Positions 34,313-45,915 of a DNA stretch of 64,000 nt are shown here, piece by piece. Source of the DNA: Lonicera japonica. Lineage: Eukaryota; Streptophyta; Magnoliopsida; Dipsacales; Caprifoliaceae. The DNA lies in assembly GCA_021464415.1 (NCBI GenBank), contig CM038469.1:24819901-24883900 (forward strand), written 5' to 3'. The notes beneath the pieces are model-generated. The model was given only the letters and a program-made list of their open reading frames with translations, searched no databases and was not told the DNA's origin. Position 1 is the stretch's first letter. Every line of letters starts with the position of its first letter. The position numbers were made by a program, and so were the translations under genes.

Positions 34313-34588
34313 ATGGATGATGTTTCAGAGACTAACTAATCCTATAGTCCTCCAGTTACCCCTAGTGCAGTTGATAACCTTTTTCAGTGGTTGGAAAGAC
34401 TTGAAAGAGAGGTTGGATGTTGGAAAATTCAACTCGAAGCATTAGAGACCTGGAGCAACGTCTGGCCGCTGTCTTGAAAGAAAGATTCGGAGTTGAAAAA
34501 TTCGACTCGAATCATTAGAAAACCTAGAGCAACGTCTAGCCGCCGTGACCGCAGTGAGGGACCTGCTACGTGAGCTGTTAGATTAGGC
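34313..34588 (+). pseudogene. Small coiled-coil protein, copy 3 (broken)
   Basis: MDDVSETN is followed by a TAA at codon 9, and then SYSPPVTPSAVDNLF continues in frame. Further on a segment with ATTAGAGACCTGGAGCAACG is present twice (around 34440 and 34515), an internal duplication that shifts the frame. The G-box upstream is lost, and CTATAATTAGTAACCC replaces the CTATAAGTAACCC of copies 1 and 2. Confidence 0.6.
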
Positions 34589-34769
34589 GGAAAGGAGGAA
34601 GGTCCGATAGGAAAGATTACCTTGGTCAATTGGAACTACATGTTTACCCATGTATTTCTATGAATCAAGGATTTGCCAGCGAAAAAATTAGACTCGGTTC
34701 TTTCCCTATGGTCTTAAGATCCCTCTAGTCTTGTTTCTCTTGAACAATTAGCTGTTTCTTTCTCTATAT

Positions 34770-34970
34770 CTCATCTTTTACACCATTTATTTCAGTTAGA
34801 CCTCGAAGTCCTTCCTTTGTAATGTTAATTTCATCAATGAAAATGAAGTTGTTTCTCTATATCTCATCTTGTACACAATTTATATCAATTGGACCTCGAA
34901 GTCCCTCCTTTGTAATTTTACCTTCATTAATGGAAAAGAATTTGTTTCTCTATATCTCATTTGTGGGCTA
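34770..34970 (+). repeat. 3' tandem repeat downstream of coiled-coil copy 3
   Basis: Three rounds of CTCTATATCTCAT...TTTAT followed by GACCTCGAAGTCC, matching the sequence after copies 1 and 2. It supports duplication of the whole gene unit with its 3' region. Confidence 0.65.
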
Positions 34971-35054
34971 TTTTATGAATGCTTGTGTTTGGGTCGTTGT
35001 CGCAAAGTGGTGAAATCTTAAAATCTAAATTAGTCTGCTGTTTTAAATTTTATG

Positions 35055-35205
35055 TAAAGGATTACTGGATCCAATAATATCGATTACTGGGACCAGTAAT
35101 CAATTACTGGGGGAAGTAATTCTAATTACCGCCCAATAATCCAGATTACGGGGTGGAGTAATCCAGTTGCTAGGTCAGAATTTGGATTACTGATGTCAGT
35201 AAGTT
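35055..35205. repeat. Palindrome cluster 10
   Basis: About eight half-sites, several degenerate (CCAATAATATCG, GGGTGGAGTAATCC). The degeneration shows that not all sites are maintained. Confidence 0.7.
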
Positions 35206-35674
35206 TGGGTTAGTATTTTCATTTTAACACATCCGTAAATGATATATTCCCTTTATTTACGCTCAGTACCACTCCTCAACGAAAATTCGCTTTTGAAAAA
35301 AACTTTTCATTCTCCCAACCTTTTCTAACAAATACCGCCATTTTCGAAGATCACGGTTCATAACGAAGCTCTCGCTCTCTAACTCTCTGTACGACACACA
35401 TAAAGACATCATCTTTGTCATCTCTTTGTCTTATCCAACCATGTAAGTTTTTTTTGAAGTACGTTAATGTCTATTAACAACTTATTTTCATCACCAAGAA
35501 GATTTTATATTTGATGAAAGCATCTCGCCATTATGAGTGAATATAGATAAGGTGTAAAAAAACCTTGAACCCTATATATGTGTTTCTATGTGTAAAGTTT
35601 GAGTAGTATCTTCCCTTGACATGCGGTTTCTATTCATTGTTGAATGTTGATTGCTACAACGATAACCAAAACAA
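35206..35674. other. Probable 5' region of the ULP1-like gene
   Basis: It contains CATCTTTGTCATCTCTTTG and a CTCTCGCTCTCTAACTCTC leader-like run near 35370, but no identified start or TATA box. No ORF is supported. Confidence 0.35.
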
Positions 35675-35980
35675 GAATTACTGACCCCAGTAATGACGTT
35701 TCCTAGAACATTAAATAATTACTGAACCCAGTAATGTGATCACTGTCCTCCGTAATGAATTACTGGCTGCGGTAATCCATTACTAGCCCAAGCTATAGAT
35801 AATTATCGGAACCGGTAATTCATTATTGGCCCAGCAACTTGGATTATTAGGTTATTAATCTGGATTACCTAATGGATTACTGGCCGCAGTAATCCATTAC
35901 TGGCCCAAGTGATGGATAATTACTGGCCACGGTAATCCATTGATATCCCAACAACTTGGATTACTGGTTCCAGTAATCTT
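35675..35980. repeat. Palindrome cluster 11, directly before the ULP1-like gene
   Basis: About thirteen half-sites; several have CC-rich centres (ACTGGCCGCAGTAATCC, ATTACTGGCCACGGTAATCC) not seen in clusters 4-9. It ends about 60 bases before the ATG at 36038. Confidence 0.8.
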
Positions 35981-37449
35981 GATAACTACCTATGTAGCTT
36001 CTCTCCTTAATAAACTAATTTTTTTGCTGAAATAAGAATGGCATCACAACATGATACCCCGGTGCGTGGTAGGGAAGAGGTCTCTACAAACAGCAGTGAC
36101 TTCGTGCCATTATCTGAATTGAGGAAAAGACATACACCATTAAATGAAGCACAGTCGAAGAATGCCACCACAAAGACAGCCGAAGAAACGGTACCGAACC
36201 CGAAGGGCAAGCCCACTAGTTCTCCCAAAACTGCCAAATCGAAGAAATAAAAGAATCGGGCAAAACCATCAAAGGCAGACGCTGCCAAACCAAAAAGGTC
36301 TCTTCCCCAGATATGCACAATATTGGCCTTTGCCGAATTGGTAAATCAATACCGGGAAGCCATCCCGACCGAAACATGGGAGATTCTGAACGGGACGGTC
36401 TTTGGCCCTATGATGTGTTACTTCCGGGATGCCTTAGTCAAGGAAGCCAATTGTAGGAAGACTGAAATTGACTTCGAAATAATAATGAAACAATTCGACA
36501 CAGACTGGATGTTATGGTCCTTTGGCAGTTTACAGTTGAACTTGACCGCAGAGTTTGTAACGGTCTTGTTTCACCTCCCCACTGGAGGACTAAAAATTGT
36601 ACCCGTTCCTCGATCAAAGGATAGAAAGGAACAGGCGGCCAACCTGTTCAAAAATTGCAAGGAAACAAAAGGGCCTTCTCGTACTGATAAAGAACTTGCT
36701 CGCATCCAAGCTAAACAAAGAAAAAATAGCCGATCCAAAAAAGGTTGCATCGACTTTGCTAATGTATTTATTCTCAACCTTCTTCTTCAACAGAACGGGG
36801 ATCAATCTTACATGGGACCTGGTCAAAATATGCATTGACATTGATAATGTTGACAAGTATGACTCGGCGAACTCGACTGTGGACTTCTTGTTCTCTGGCA
36901 TCAAGAAGTACAACAAGGATAAACCAAGCACACTTAACGGATGCACGTTGTTGGTGCAGTATTGGTTTTTGGAGAACACAAAACATAGATTGCCACGGTC
37001 AAAGAATCGTCTAATCGACAGGCCACATTTCGTGGCATGGAACATTAGAGACATGTTCGACCTGAAGGCCTTAGAGTCAAATCCCAACCTCTTAGAGGTA
37101 ACTTTTGCATTGATATAAATACTGTACTTTTATGCATTTAAGACAAAAAGGACCTATTCAATTGTACTTTGTGATTCAGGAACTTGTACTTGGCGGAGCT
37201 TGGCCAATGTCCGCCTTTAATTTGATGCACGAATTCAATAATTGGTAGGGGACAAGGAAAAGCAAGGGCAGCAGGGAAAGGAGGAGAAAACTGTTGGGGA
37301 TAAGAATGATTCCGAAGGTGAAAATAAGAGTGGTGAGGATGATTCCTTAGAGCTTTCAAAATGGGTAAGAATTTTGCATGAAATATAGGATGTTATACGA
37401 CTAATTAGTGGACTACTTCTCCTAGTATTGAAGATTATATGTTCCAATA

Positions 37450-37665
37450 ATCATAATTACTGGGATTGGTAATGGATTACTTCCCCCGGTAATCCTGATC
37501 ACATGCCCCAGTAATTTGGATTACTGCCTCCAATAATCATGCTTTAATAAATTACTGCCCCCCCCCCCCAATAATCTAGATTTTTTTAGCCATAAATCAA
37601 TTACTGCCCTAGTATTCCAAATTACTGGCACCAGTAATTATATTACTGCCCCCAGCAATCCATTA
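37450..37665. repeat. Palindrome cluster 12, in an intron-like gap of the ULP1-like gene
   Basis: About nine half-sites between exon-like blocks ending at 37364 (before GTAAGA) and starting at 37725. It includes an eleven-C run at about 37559-37569. The cluster avoids the coding blocks. Confidence 0.75.
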
Positions 37666-38639
37666 TTATTGTTATACATAGGCTGGAGATTCTCATTACA
37701 TGTCATGTTTTATCTCTGATTACAGGTTCCACAAAAAACGAAAAACGAGAATATGGCAAAAAAGGTGGTCCAAATTGTGGATATTGTTGTTGCCGAGTTG
37801 TCTCAACATATCCACAATAACATCAACGTGGACCTACAAAAGCCGGATCTAATGGGCTATCAAGAAACTATCCATGCCTTCACCAAAAAAATGGTTGATG
37901 CTATAGCAGTGTCAGATAAAGGAATCAAGCTGCTAAAGCGCCAACATGAAAGGAGGCAGGCTGAACCGCGAGTCACAACACCGACAACTCCAAGAGACCA
38001 AAATGTTCCAATACCACACACTCTAATTCGGGATGATAGGGTTGATGACACAACGGACGTGGTCGAAGAAAGGGAGGAGGAGGTTGTCACAGAGAGGTTT
38101 GAAGACTGGGGAGGGTCTATAAATGAAGAAGCAGCATTGGCCCAGGCCGACGAAGTGGTTAAACAAATTGCTCAAGAGGTGGCCCCCGAACAAAGGGCCA
38201 TTACGTTGCCGCCCCAACATTCAATCAAGAAAAATGTGGAAGTACATGACAGGGGTGCAACAAGGCAGAGGGAAAGCAAGTCGGCCACTTCAGCAATCAG
38301 CAGGCCACTTAAGAAAGCAAAGGCCCATGGGACCATACAACCATTGATTATCAATGGGATCGACTGCACAAAGGAACCCTAGCAGACCCTCGACATAAAG
38401 ATTCAGGAGCATTACCACAGTTTTTGGGAGTCGAACGAGTAAGTACATATTTTTATCCACAAGTTGTAATTGTAAAACTAATTTAAAAAATCCATACTAA
38501 TTGATTTTAATTTGTTATCTTAACATAGAAATCTACTACCAGGATCTTGAGAACCCGTTCGGCCCTATTATAGAAAAAAAACATAATAAAATACATAATT
38601 AAGGGGAAAGATTTGGATAAAGATGTAAGAAGCAATTGA

Positions 38640-38870
38640 ATAATTTGGATTACTGTCAGTTATCATTTTCGATTACCGTTTGTATTTAGATTGCTTGGGC
38701 CAGTAATAAATATTACTGTACCTAATAATCACGATTACTGGGCACAATAATCATGATTACTGGGTCCAGTAATATTAATTACTGGTTCCAGTACTCAGGA
38801 TTACTGGACCCAGTAGTATTGATTACTGGCCCAAGCAATCCATTACTTTGCATTTGTAACTTCTCTAACA
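38640..38870. repeat. Palindrome cluster 13, in an intron-like gap of the ULP1-like gene
   Basis: About twelve half-sites, with GGGTCCAG, GGTTCCAG, GGACCCAG and GGGCACAA centres, lying between coding blocks ending near 38440 and starting near 38900. Confidence 0.78.
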
Positions 38871-40059
38871 AGTTAAGTGTATGTGCAAAATGTTGTAGGT
38901 TTTAAAGCAGTACATTACCATGATGAAGCAGGAGATATAACTAAAAAAATGGACAGATTTGGTTTCATTGACTTGGAAGCTTCAGTAAGTAAATCCCCGA
39001 TAAACCAAAAAATTACAGCGCACGAAGATTTACATTCCTTGATCTAATTCCTTTTAACTTTTCTTTTACAGTTTTACTATATTGCACACCACGAAAAGCT
39101 TGCCACCTTCAGTAGGAACGAGTATGATGTTGCAAAGCTCCTCACGGAACCCCTATGGGAATATTCACCTGCAATAGAATCTTGATTCCATTGCATCACT
39201 GGACGAGCAGGCATTTCACCCTTCTCCACATAAATAACGATCGAAAGACAATAACCCACATGAACTCCTCCTTACCCGTAAAGGGTAAAAAGTCCGATGA
39301 TGACAAGTGGAGCAAAAATGCAGAGACAGTGGTAAGGCAACAAGCAAATATTAAATCTATATATACTGGCCAGATTATGTTTTTTCAATATTAATACCTG
39401 ACTCTATATATTTTCCTTGGCCTTGTTAAAAAAAATTAAGGCAAACCACATTAAGCATTGGATGAATGACATCTGGCTTGGCGGCCAGTTCCAAACTCAA
39501 GTGAGCATTGATCCTGAGGTGTACCGAGAGCAGGTGGTTGATCAAGCTCAAAACGGCCCAAAAATTATACATAAATAGCTGACTGCCAATGAAAGGAGAA
39601 TGAGGTGGATAATCATGAACAAACATTTGAAATTTGAGTCATACACCTTTGTCGAAGATGTCGACTACCCACAACAAATACCAGGATCGTAAGTAGCTCG
39701 GATATTCATAGCTTATTTATTAGTAATTTTTTTGGTAAATGATATTGTGGCACAATAAACAAAAAATTGGTTTTGGTTTTCAGGTCAGATTGTAGTGGGT
39801 TCATGTTTCACTTCATGGAATGCTTGGTTAATAGGAAGAAGTCGTCCCAAAAGAAAGGAACATTTTCTAGGCAGAACATACTCAATAAATTCAGAACCCT
39901 TAGACCATCGAGGTGAACCATGTTGTTATAAATGATTGTGGCCTGTTGATTACAGTGTAAATGATTGTGGATAATTATTTTAATCTTTTAACAATTCCCT
40001 CTTTTTGTAGTCTAATTTTTTTTTGTTTTTGTCTGGATTACTTCTCTAGTAATGGATTA

Positions 40060-42869
40060 TGTAATACCCCATATTTTAATTTGTTTTAAATTGAATTATA
40101 TTAGCTTATTTATACTCATGTGAGTGATCGTTAGGTGATTCGGTTGGTTCGAATGGATTTTGGTTGGTAAATAAGAAGTTTTAGTCTTTCGCGATATGTT
40201 ATCTCTAACTATCTTTGAGCTATCGTAATTTCTTTTCTATTTATCGGAATGAGATTCCGTTCACAAAAGTGTCTAGAGTTTTTACCATTCTACAACTTTC
40301 GTGTTTTGTCCGAAGTCCAACTCACACTCCTTGTGGGTCAAAACAGGGCGCAAAGTAGGCCCATTGCAAAATTCTGGTCATTCAGTAGCGCTTCGGCAGA
40401 GCGCTGTCTTCCGTGAATTTTTGGGAAAAATATATCCAGAATTTGGGAAAACTTCCTCTTAGAAAGTTGTAGAACTTTGAAATACCTTTCCGTGGACATA
40501 AAGAACGCCTCAATCGGAGTTCTGAGTCAAAAGTTATGGCCAAAACAAAAACAGTGCTCCAGGACCTAAAAATTAAAGCGCGGACCGGTATGGTGTTTTT
40601 GGAATACCGGTCCGGCATCAAAGTTTTGGGAAATTTGTGCTCCGCAGACCGGAATTCGGTATTTGGCATACCGGTCAGCCAGTTAACTATTCCCACCGAC
40701 TTAAGCACGTTTTTAAGCCATTTCTGGTCATTTTTCATCCAAACTTCATGCCAAACATTTCCACACTCGTCTAGGGAGTTCTAGAGGGTTCTAGAGAGAG
40801 AAAGAGAAAGATTTCTACGCATCTATCCGTCCAAATCGAAGATTCAAGCTAGAAATCATCCAAACCACCTTTAAAGGTACTATTCACCATCTCCTACCTT
40901 GATTTTCTTCTATAAAAGCTCGAGTTTGAGCTTTGGCTACACGAGTTGGAGTTTAAACATCATTGATTCGTGGGTTTTGCTAGTCTACAGACTTGGTGAC
41001 GCGAGAGCTCGAGTATTTCACCGAACGGCGTTTCGGTTTACATTTTTCTTCATTCTCTTGGTCTACAAACTTAAGGTAGGGATTATATATTTTCCAAACT
41101 CGATGATATGATTTTATTTATCTAAAGATGAGTTATTTTATACATATATGTTTGATATGAAGCACATACTTCCTTGTTATTGATTATACACGAATGATTT
41201 TATACATACATGTTATTATGTTGATCATATCATTGGATATGCATAAGTTTTGCATAATTAAGTTATGATTTTACGATATAAAGTAATATATGCCATCTAA
41301 GCTCCATAATTACATGTTATTGATTCATACGGATGTTCTTTGGATGTATATGTGTTGGTTTGACAAGAAAATGATTAGTAAAGGGTTTTGTATACACCAA
41401 AGAACATGGACATGAATTGGTTAAAGTTTATATGGCATATGTGGTTTCTATTGTATCTATGATGCATGAATTGAAACAAGATAGGCCACTTGAACTTGAC
41501 ATATATGTAACATAGAATTGTAAGTGATGTTCCTTGGACATATATGCTTGGTTGAATCCAAGTGAATTTGTAAATGGATTATGTATGCGCTAAGGAACAT
41601 GGATACATGATGAATGAAGTTTAAGTGGCATGGGTTGTTTCTAGTTTACAATTAGAGCATGGATTGCACGTTATGAATAATTATTTTGTCAACCCGGCAT
41701 CTGGATGATGTCATGGCAAGCTCGAAGCATTCTTATAGCATATGGTGCGAAAATTATCTCTTGGGAGAATTATATCTCTTCTCCATGATATGGAGGGCTA
41801 TCTATGCTCTTGTGGCATTCTGAAACAAGTGATTATCTATCTCCAGAAGTTTCTTATGATTATGGTATTGTTCTGGATGTGACATGATCCTGATATGGAT
41901 CCGAATATGATTCTGTTCTAGATGTGATATGATCCTGATATGGATCCAGATATGATTCTATTGTGGCCCTTCGATTGTGAAGGGATGATGTATTGATCTG
42001 TGCCTACCGGGATGGAAAATAAGTAGGGCGTGGTGCCCTTGGGTTGAAAATCCCTAAACCTCTAGAGGGCAGCAACGCGTCGGATGTCTAGAGCCAGCGG
42101 TGTGTAGCCCGAAAATCTAGACAACGGTAAGGCACTGATGGTTCTGTGGTTATGTTACTATTGGTGGACATGTGATCCAAATTGATTGTGATCAAATGAT
42201 ATAGCCTAGGGCCGATGGGCTAATTTATGATTAGTGTCGAATTTTCTCTCAGGCGGTCAGGCCCTTGCTATACTCCGGTTTGGTATGGATATATTCTGGC
42301 TACGTGGATCTGAGGTTGACACAAGGGAGGTAACCTGCATATGCATAAACACGTATAGTTTCATATGATGATGGTTTTTAAACTGAAGCATTTATTAAGA
42401 TATGAATTGTTGTTGAACCATGAATTGTGTTTTCGATATGTTATTCCCTGTTTTCTCCCCCCTACTGAGCTGTGAGCTCACCCCGTGTTTTATTTACAAT
42501 TACAGGTACACAGGGGGCGAACGATGGTTACGGGACTATGGGTTCGGGATCAAAATAGAAGGCTCTGATACATATTCATTTTTGTTGTTTATATGTTCCC
42601 TCGGGAAGCCACAGCTAGCCCGGAATGTTGTATATTATTTTTGAACTTACTTAGTTGGTTTGTAAAATAGTTACATGCACACTTGTGTGTTTATGTACAG
42701 TGATATCATCTTATATCTTGTGGAGTGTCGAATGACACATGACATTTATTGTTTGGATTTTCTTTGTGCATTTACATATATACCCATTTTAGTTAATCTA
42801 AGATGGGTTAGTAGCACTCCAAGTCTTAATTACAGGTGTTATCCTGTAAATTAAGGCGGGGGTGCTACA
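40060..42869 (+). repeat. 5' LTR of the 40060 element (2810 bp)
   Basis: It pairs with 45916-48725 at equal length. A TATA-like TATAAAAG lies at 40911-40918. I counted about 25 substitutions against the 3' LTR in the first 640 bases, with fewer later on, so the insertion is not very recent. ACCGGTCC-type palindromes cluster at 40578-40680. The frames at 40382-40784 and 42420-42644 are LTR sequence, repeated in the other LTR. Confidence 0.95.
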
Positions 42870-42871
42870 AT

Positions 42872-42883
42872 TGGTATCAGAGC
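42872..42883 (+). promoter_or_regulatory. Primer-binding site for initiator tRNA-Met
   Basis: TGGTATCAGAGC starts three bases after the LTR end. It is complementary to the 3' end of plant initiator methionine tRNA and is the usual primer site for minus-strand synthesis in gypsy and copia elements. Confidence 0.92.
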
Positions 42884-45800
42884 ATAGGTTGACGAGTACT
42901 TGGGCTTGATGGGGACGAAATATGTTGTGATTTTCGTTATTCATTCCGGTTTATGCCGATAATTATGATATATGTATTGCTGAGGTCATGTTTTGTATCC
43001 TACAGCTTGAATTTTGAGAATGATTTTGTATCCTACCGATCATCTAGAGCTGGTTGGCCCATATGATGTGGCAAGTTGTTTCTTTGTTGATTACAGTTAG
43101 TGTGGTTATCGATGGTTGTGTCTTGTGGTTAGACCTATTTAGAGTATGGATGTTAGGCATTTGCATTTTGGCCTTGTGGATTTGGTACCACATAATGCGA
43201 GTGTATCGCATGAGAAATTCTATTGTATTTTTCTGTGTTCCCCGCGAGAAAGGTAGAATCCTTATCTTGATGATAAGTTAACATGTTCTAGCTCCGTCAC
43301 ACTGTCTGCTCATTGTTACTCAAGATTGTTCTGTTTGTGTTATTTTTGGATTGGATTTCTACCTCGTGTGATTTTGGTTAGTCTCCTGAGAAGAGGAGAC
43401 CAGATGTAATTTGGGATAAAGGTCTAGTTTTCTTCGTCGATAGAAACTTTTGAAGTAACCTGACAGGTGGCACAGGAATTGGTCAAAATGATTAGTCCTC
43501 CTAGAGTACGACGAGGTAAGGATTTTATTAGTCATGAATGATGAATTAAGGCAAAGGATAGTTGTAGATGCTAGTAATACGGTCATGATTGAAGGGAGTA
43601 TTCATTCTTATGGTTTATAGGAAAAGAAGGTTCTTCTGGATAGTATAGATCAATATCTATAAAGGACTGGTAAAGAGTCGCATACTCCATTTAGCTTTCA
43701 GGAATTAAGAAGTTCATTTCCGTCTTAATTGTCTACTAAATCACTTGAGGTAAGGTGTTCAGTATGTGGGAGAATAGTACGTTCACAATATAGTTGTTTC
43801 TTCTTGTGGTGGATATATAGATTCGGCAGATAAATTTCGCAGGCAAATTTTATATAATGGTTTGTATTTCATAAGTATATATATATATTGTATCTTATAT
43901 GATATGGTGATTAGTTATATCTTGGAAAAATCTCATGATAGAAAGACAAGGAAGTTTGTGATGTTTGCAATAACCTCAACTGTACTTTTTACATATGGCT
44001 TGAGATTTTTGGATATATCCAATATGTGGGTAAATGTTGGTTATATTTTGTAATAGTGTGAAACTATTAATGTGGATCAAGTGTGATCAATTATGAAAAC
44101 TATTTTGATGTGACGTTTTAGAGGATTCTTAGATAAGAATCGTGTAGTATATACACTTTTGTATTTTGATTGTTTTGGATTTCCATTTATGGGTTGTGGA
44201 ACTTGCTGTGGATATAAAGTACTATCCTTTATAGATGATCTTGATTTAGTTGTTGTGGATATTTTGAGTTTTTGGACATTGGGAAATAGGATATATAGAG
44301 TACTTGCAATTCTTGATCTGATACATGATCTTGTACGACATTTTTGGTACGGAAGTCGATTTTGTGGAGAGACTATTGGATTGAATCGGATAATTAACTA
44401 ACGTTAAGGAATTTCATGGTAATCGAAAATCATCTTGTATTATGATATAAGCTAATATGATTTTTCCTCCATTACATAGTGAAATTTTTGGTTAAATCTA
44501 TAGATGATCAATAATATAATTCGGTGTATGATTTCGGGTGACGTAAACGTTTAGAAATTGTTCGATTTATACTTATGGATGATAATATCGTTGTGCCATG
44601 AAATCCATGAGATGTTGAAATGTGGAAAATAGATTGGGATTTAATGGGCATATAATTATGGTTTCTTTAAATTAGGGTTATGGTTCTTTATACTCATTTA
44701 CACTTGGGTGCCAGGAAGTTAATTCCTGTAAGAATTGTATTTGAGTATGTGATAAGTGTAGTGGTGTAAGTTAAGGGTATCTCAAATTCTTTACAAGAAT
44801 GTCGAGGTATATGATTTCTTCTTCGTTTGCCATAAAACTTCTATTTGGAAGGAGATATTGTCTAAAAGTTTACAAGTTAAAATTGTGGGTTATTTATAGT
44901 TTACCTATTGTAGTAAAGGAAGTTGAATTAAGCTTATTGTTATAGAATGAATCTCAATTATTCTTTGTTTTTATAGCATCCCTCGTCCTAAAGATTCCTT
45001 GCATGATATGAGATGGTGACATTAAATTTTTGGGCATATTGGAAACATAGATGGGAATACAGAAATATTTTCTCACTCTTTATGGTTCATTCAGTTCTTA
45101 AATTTAGACTTGGGATATTTATACTTGAGTTTTCTTCTATCTTGTTTTCTTGTGTGGTAATGGTGTTCGTGTAAGTTTTCCAAATATGTACCATGGAGAG
45201 AGATGACTTGGTATGTTAAGTACCAATGGATAGACGATGTATATCTCGTATAAGTAAACGCCTTTAGTATGTAGATCAATCGTGAATTAATGATAATTTT
45301 ATATAGATTTACGGAGAGTCTAGAAGAATGTCTGTAATTGGATAAGTTTTACTGTATGTGTATCCATTGGATGGGATTGTTATACTATGGGAATTATGGT
45401 TTTATTCTTTGATGTTGACCCGTCAAGGGATTTGACAATTGGGTATATTGTGGAAACCTTTGGGTGGATATCAACTTATTTGGGATTTACAATGGCTTGA
45501 TATAAGGACAAAGCGGATGAGACTAATTGTGGGTCATTATCACTAGCATTGAGTTCAAGAGCACTCATTGTTGTCCTTGTTCTTGTATCTTTATTGTTAT
45601 TGTTTATTTGTTGGCTATATGATATTTGTGTTGGCTTTGTTTGTTGTATATGAGTTGGCTAAGTACTAATAAGGATTGATTGCTGCATGATTAAGTACAC
45701 CAACCAGAATTTGCCAACAGTCCAACAGGCCCTTTCGGATGTCCAATGTGAGGACATGGGTGAGGTGAGGCATGAATGGGTGTGGTGGTACTTAGCATGT

Positions 45801-45902
45801 GACCAAAAGAGCTATAAAGATTGGAGACCGAGATTTATGATAAGTGTCTCGAGTTATTTACTTAAAGGAATGCCATCGAAATTTCGAGGACGAAATTTTT
45901 AT
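42884..45902 (+). other. Non-coding internal region of the LTR element
   Basis: No retroviral domain is found. Frames of 60-80 codons (43054-43281, 43862-44053, 44159-44401, 45687-45905) are hydrophobic or lack motifs. A phrase VMNDELRQRIVVDA near 43540 is faintly like the text before gypsy integrase (PxDxELRxxIL..AH), so some of this may be extremely decayed pol. The last frame ends PSKFRGRNFY over the conserved TTTCGAGGACGAAATTTT. Confidence 0.6.
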
Positions 45903-45915
45903 TAGTGGGGGAGAT
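45903..45915 (+). promoter_or_regulatory. Polypurine tract
   Basis: TAGTGGGGGAGAT directly precedes the 3' LTR. A purine run at this place primes plus-strand DNA synthesis. Confidence 0.85.

Larger units (their letters stand above)
36038..39915 (+). pseudogene. ULP1-like cysteine protease (C48) gene carried by the CACTA element
   Basis: Exon-like blocks run on the plus strand. 36038-37098: a Lys/Ser/Pro-rich start (MASQHDTPVRGREE), then LVNQYREAIPTETWEILNG, FVTVLFHLPTGGL and INLTWDLVKICIDIDN. About 37180-37364: acidic (KEEKTVGDKNDSEGENKSG). 37725-38440: KVVQIVDIVVAELSQHI and an acidic/basic tail. 38900-38985 and 39072-39330: DRFGFIDLEAS, ILIPLHHWTSRHFTLLHIN and TITHMNSSLPVKGKK. 39441-39690: HWMNDIWLGGQFQ and FVEDVDYPQQIPGS. 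39783-39915: SDCSGFMFHFMECLVNRKK. HHW, the TITHxNS segment, PQQIPGS and DCSGFMF match the C48 fold with catalytic His, Gln and Cys; the usual acidic residue is Asn here. Stops at 36248 and 38380 and frameshifts near 36690 and 39150 break it. ULP1-like genes carried by plant transposons, notably Mutator-like elements, are a known phenomenon. Confidence 0.8.

Noticed and set aside
36614..37087. 157-codon minus-strand frame
   Set aside because: It is antisense to the ULP1-like gene, whose plus-strand frame has recognisable family features.
36038..38382. Independent host gene separate from the ULP1 domain
   Set aside because: Splice-like junctions and the usual order of transposon-borne ULP1 genes (long N-terminal region, acidic middle, C48 end) make one broken gene more likely, though exon joining was not tested.
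40382..40738. 118-codon minus-strand frame, repeated at 46178-46594
   Set aside because: It is conserved only because it lies in both LTRs; no domain, and the two versions differ in length.
42870..42890. Possible tRNA-Met gene
   Set aside because: The match is the 12-base primer-binding site placed exactly after the LTR end, not a tRNA gene.
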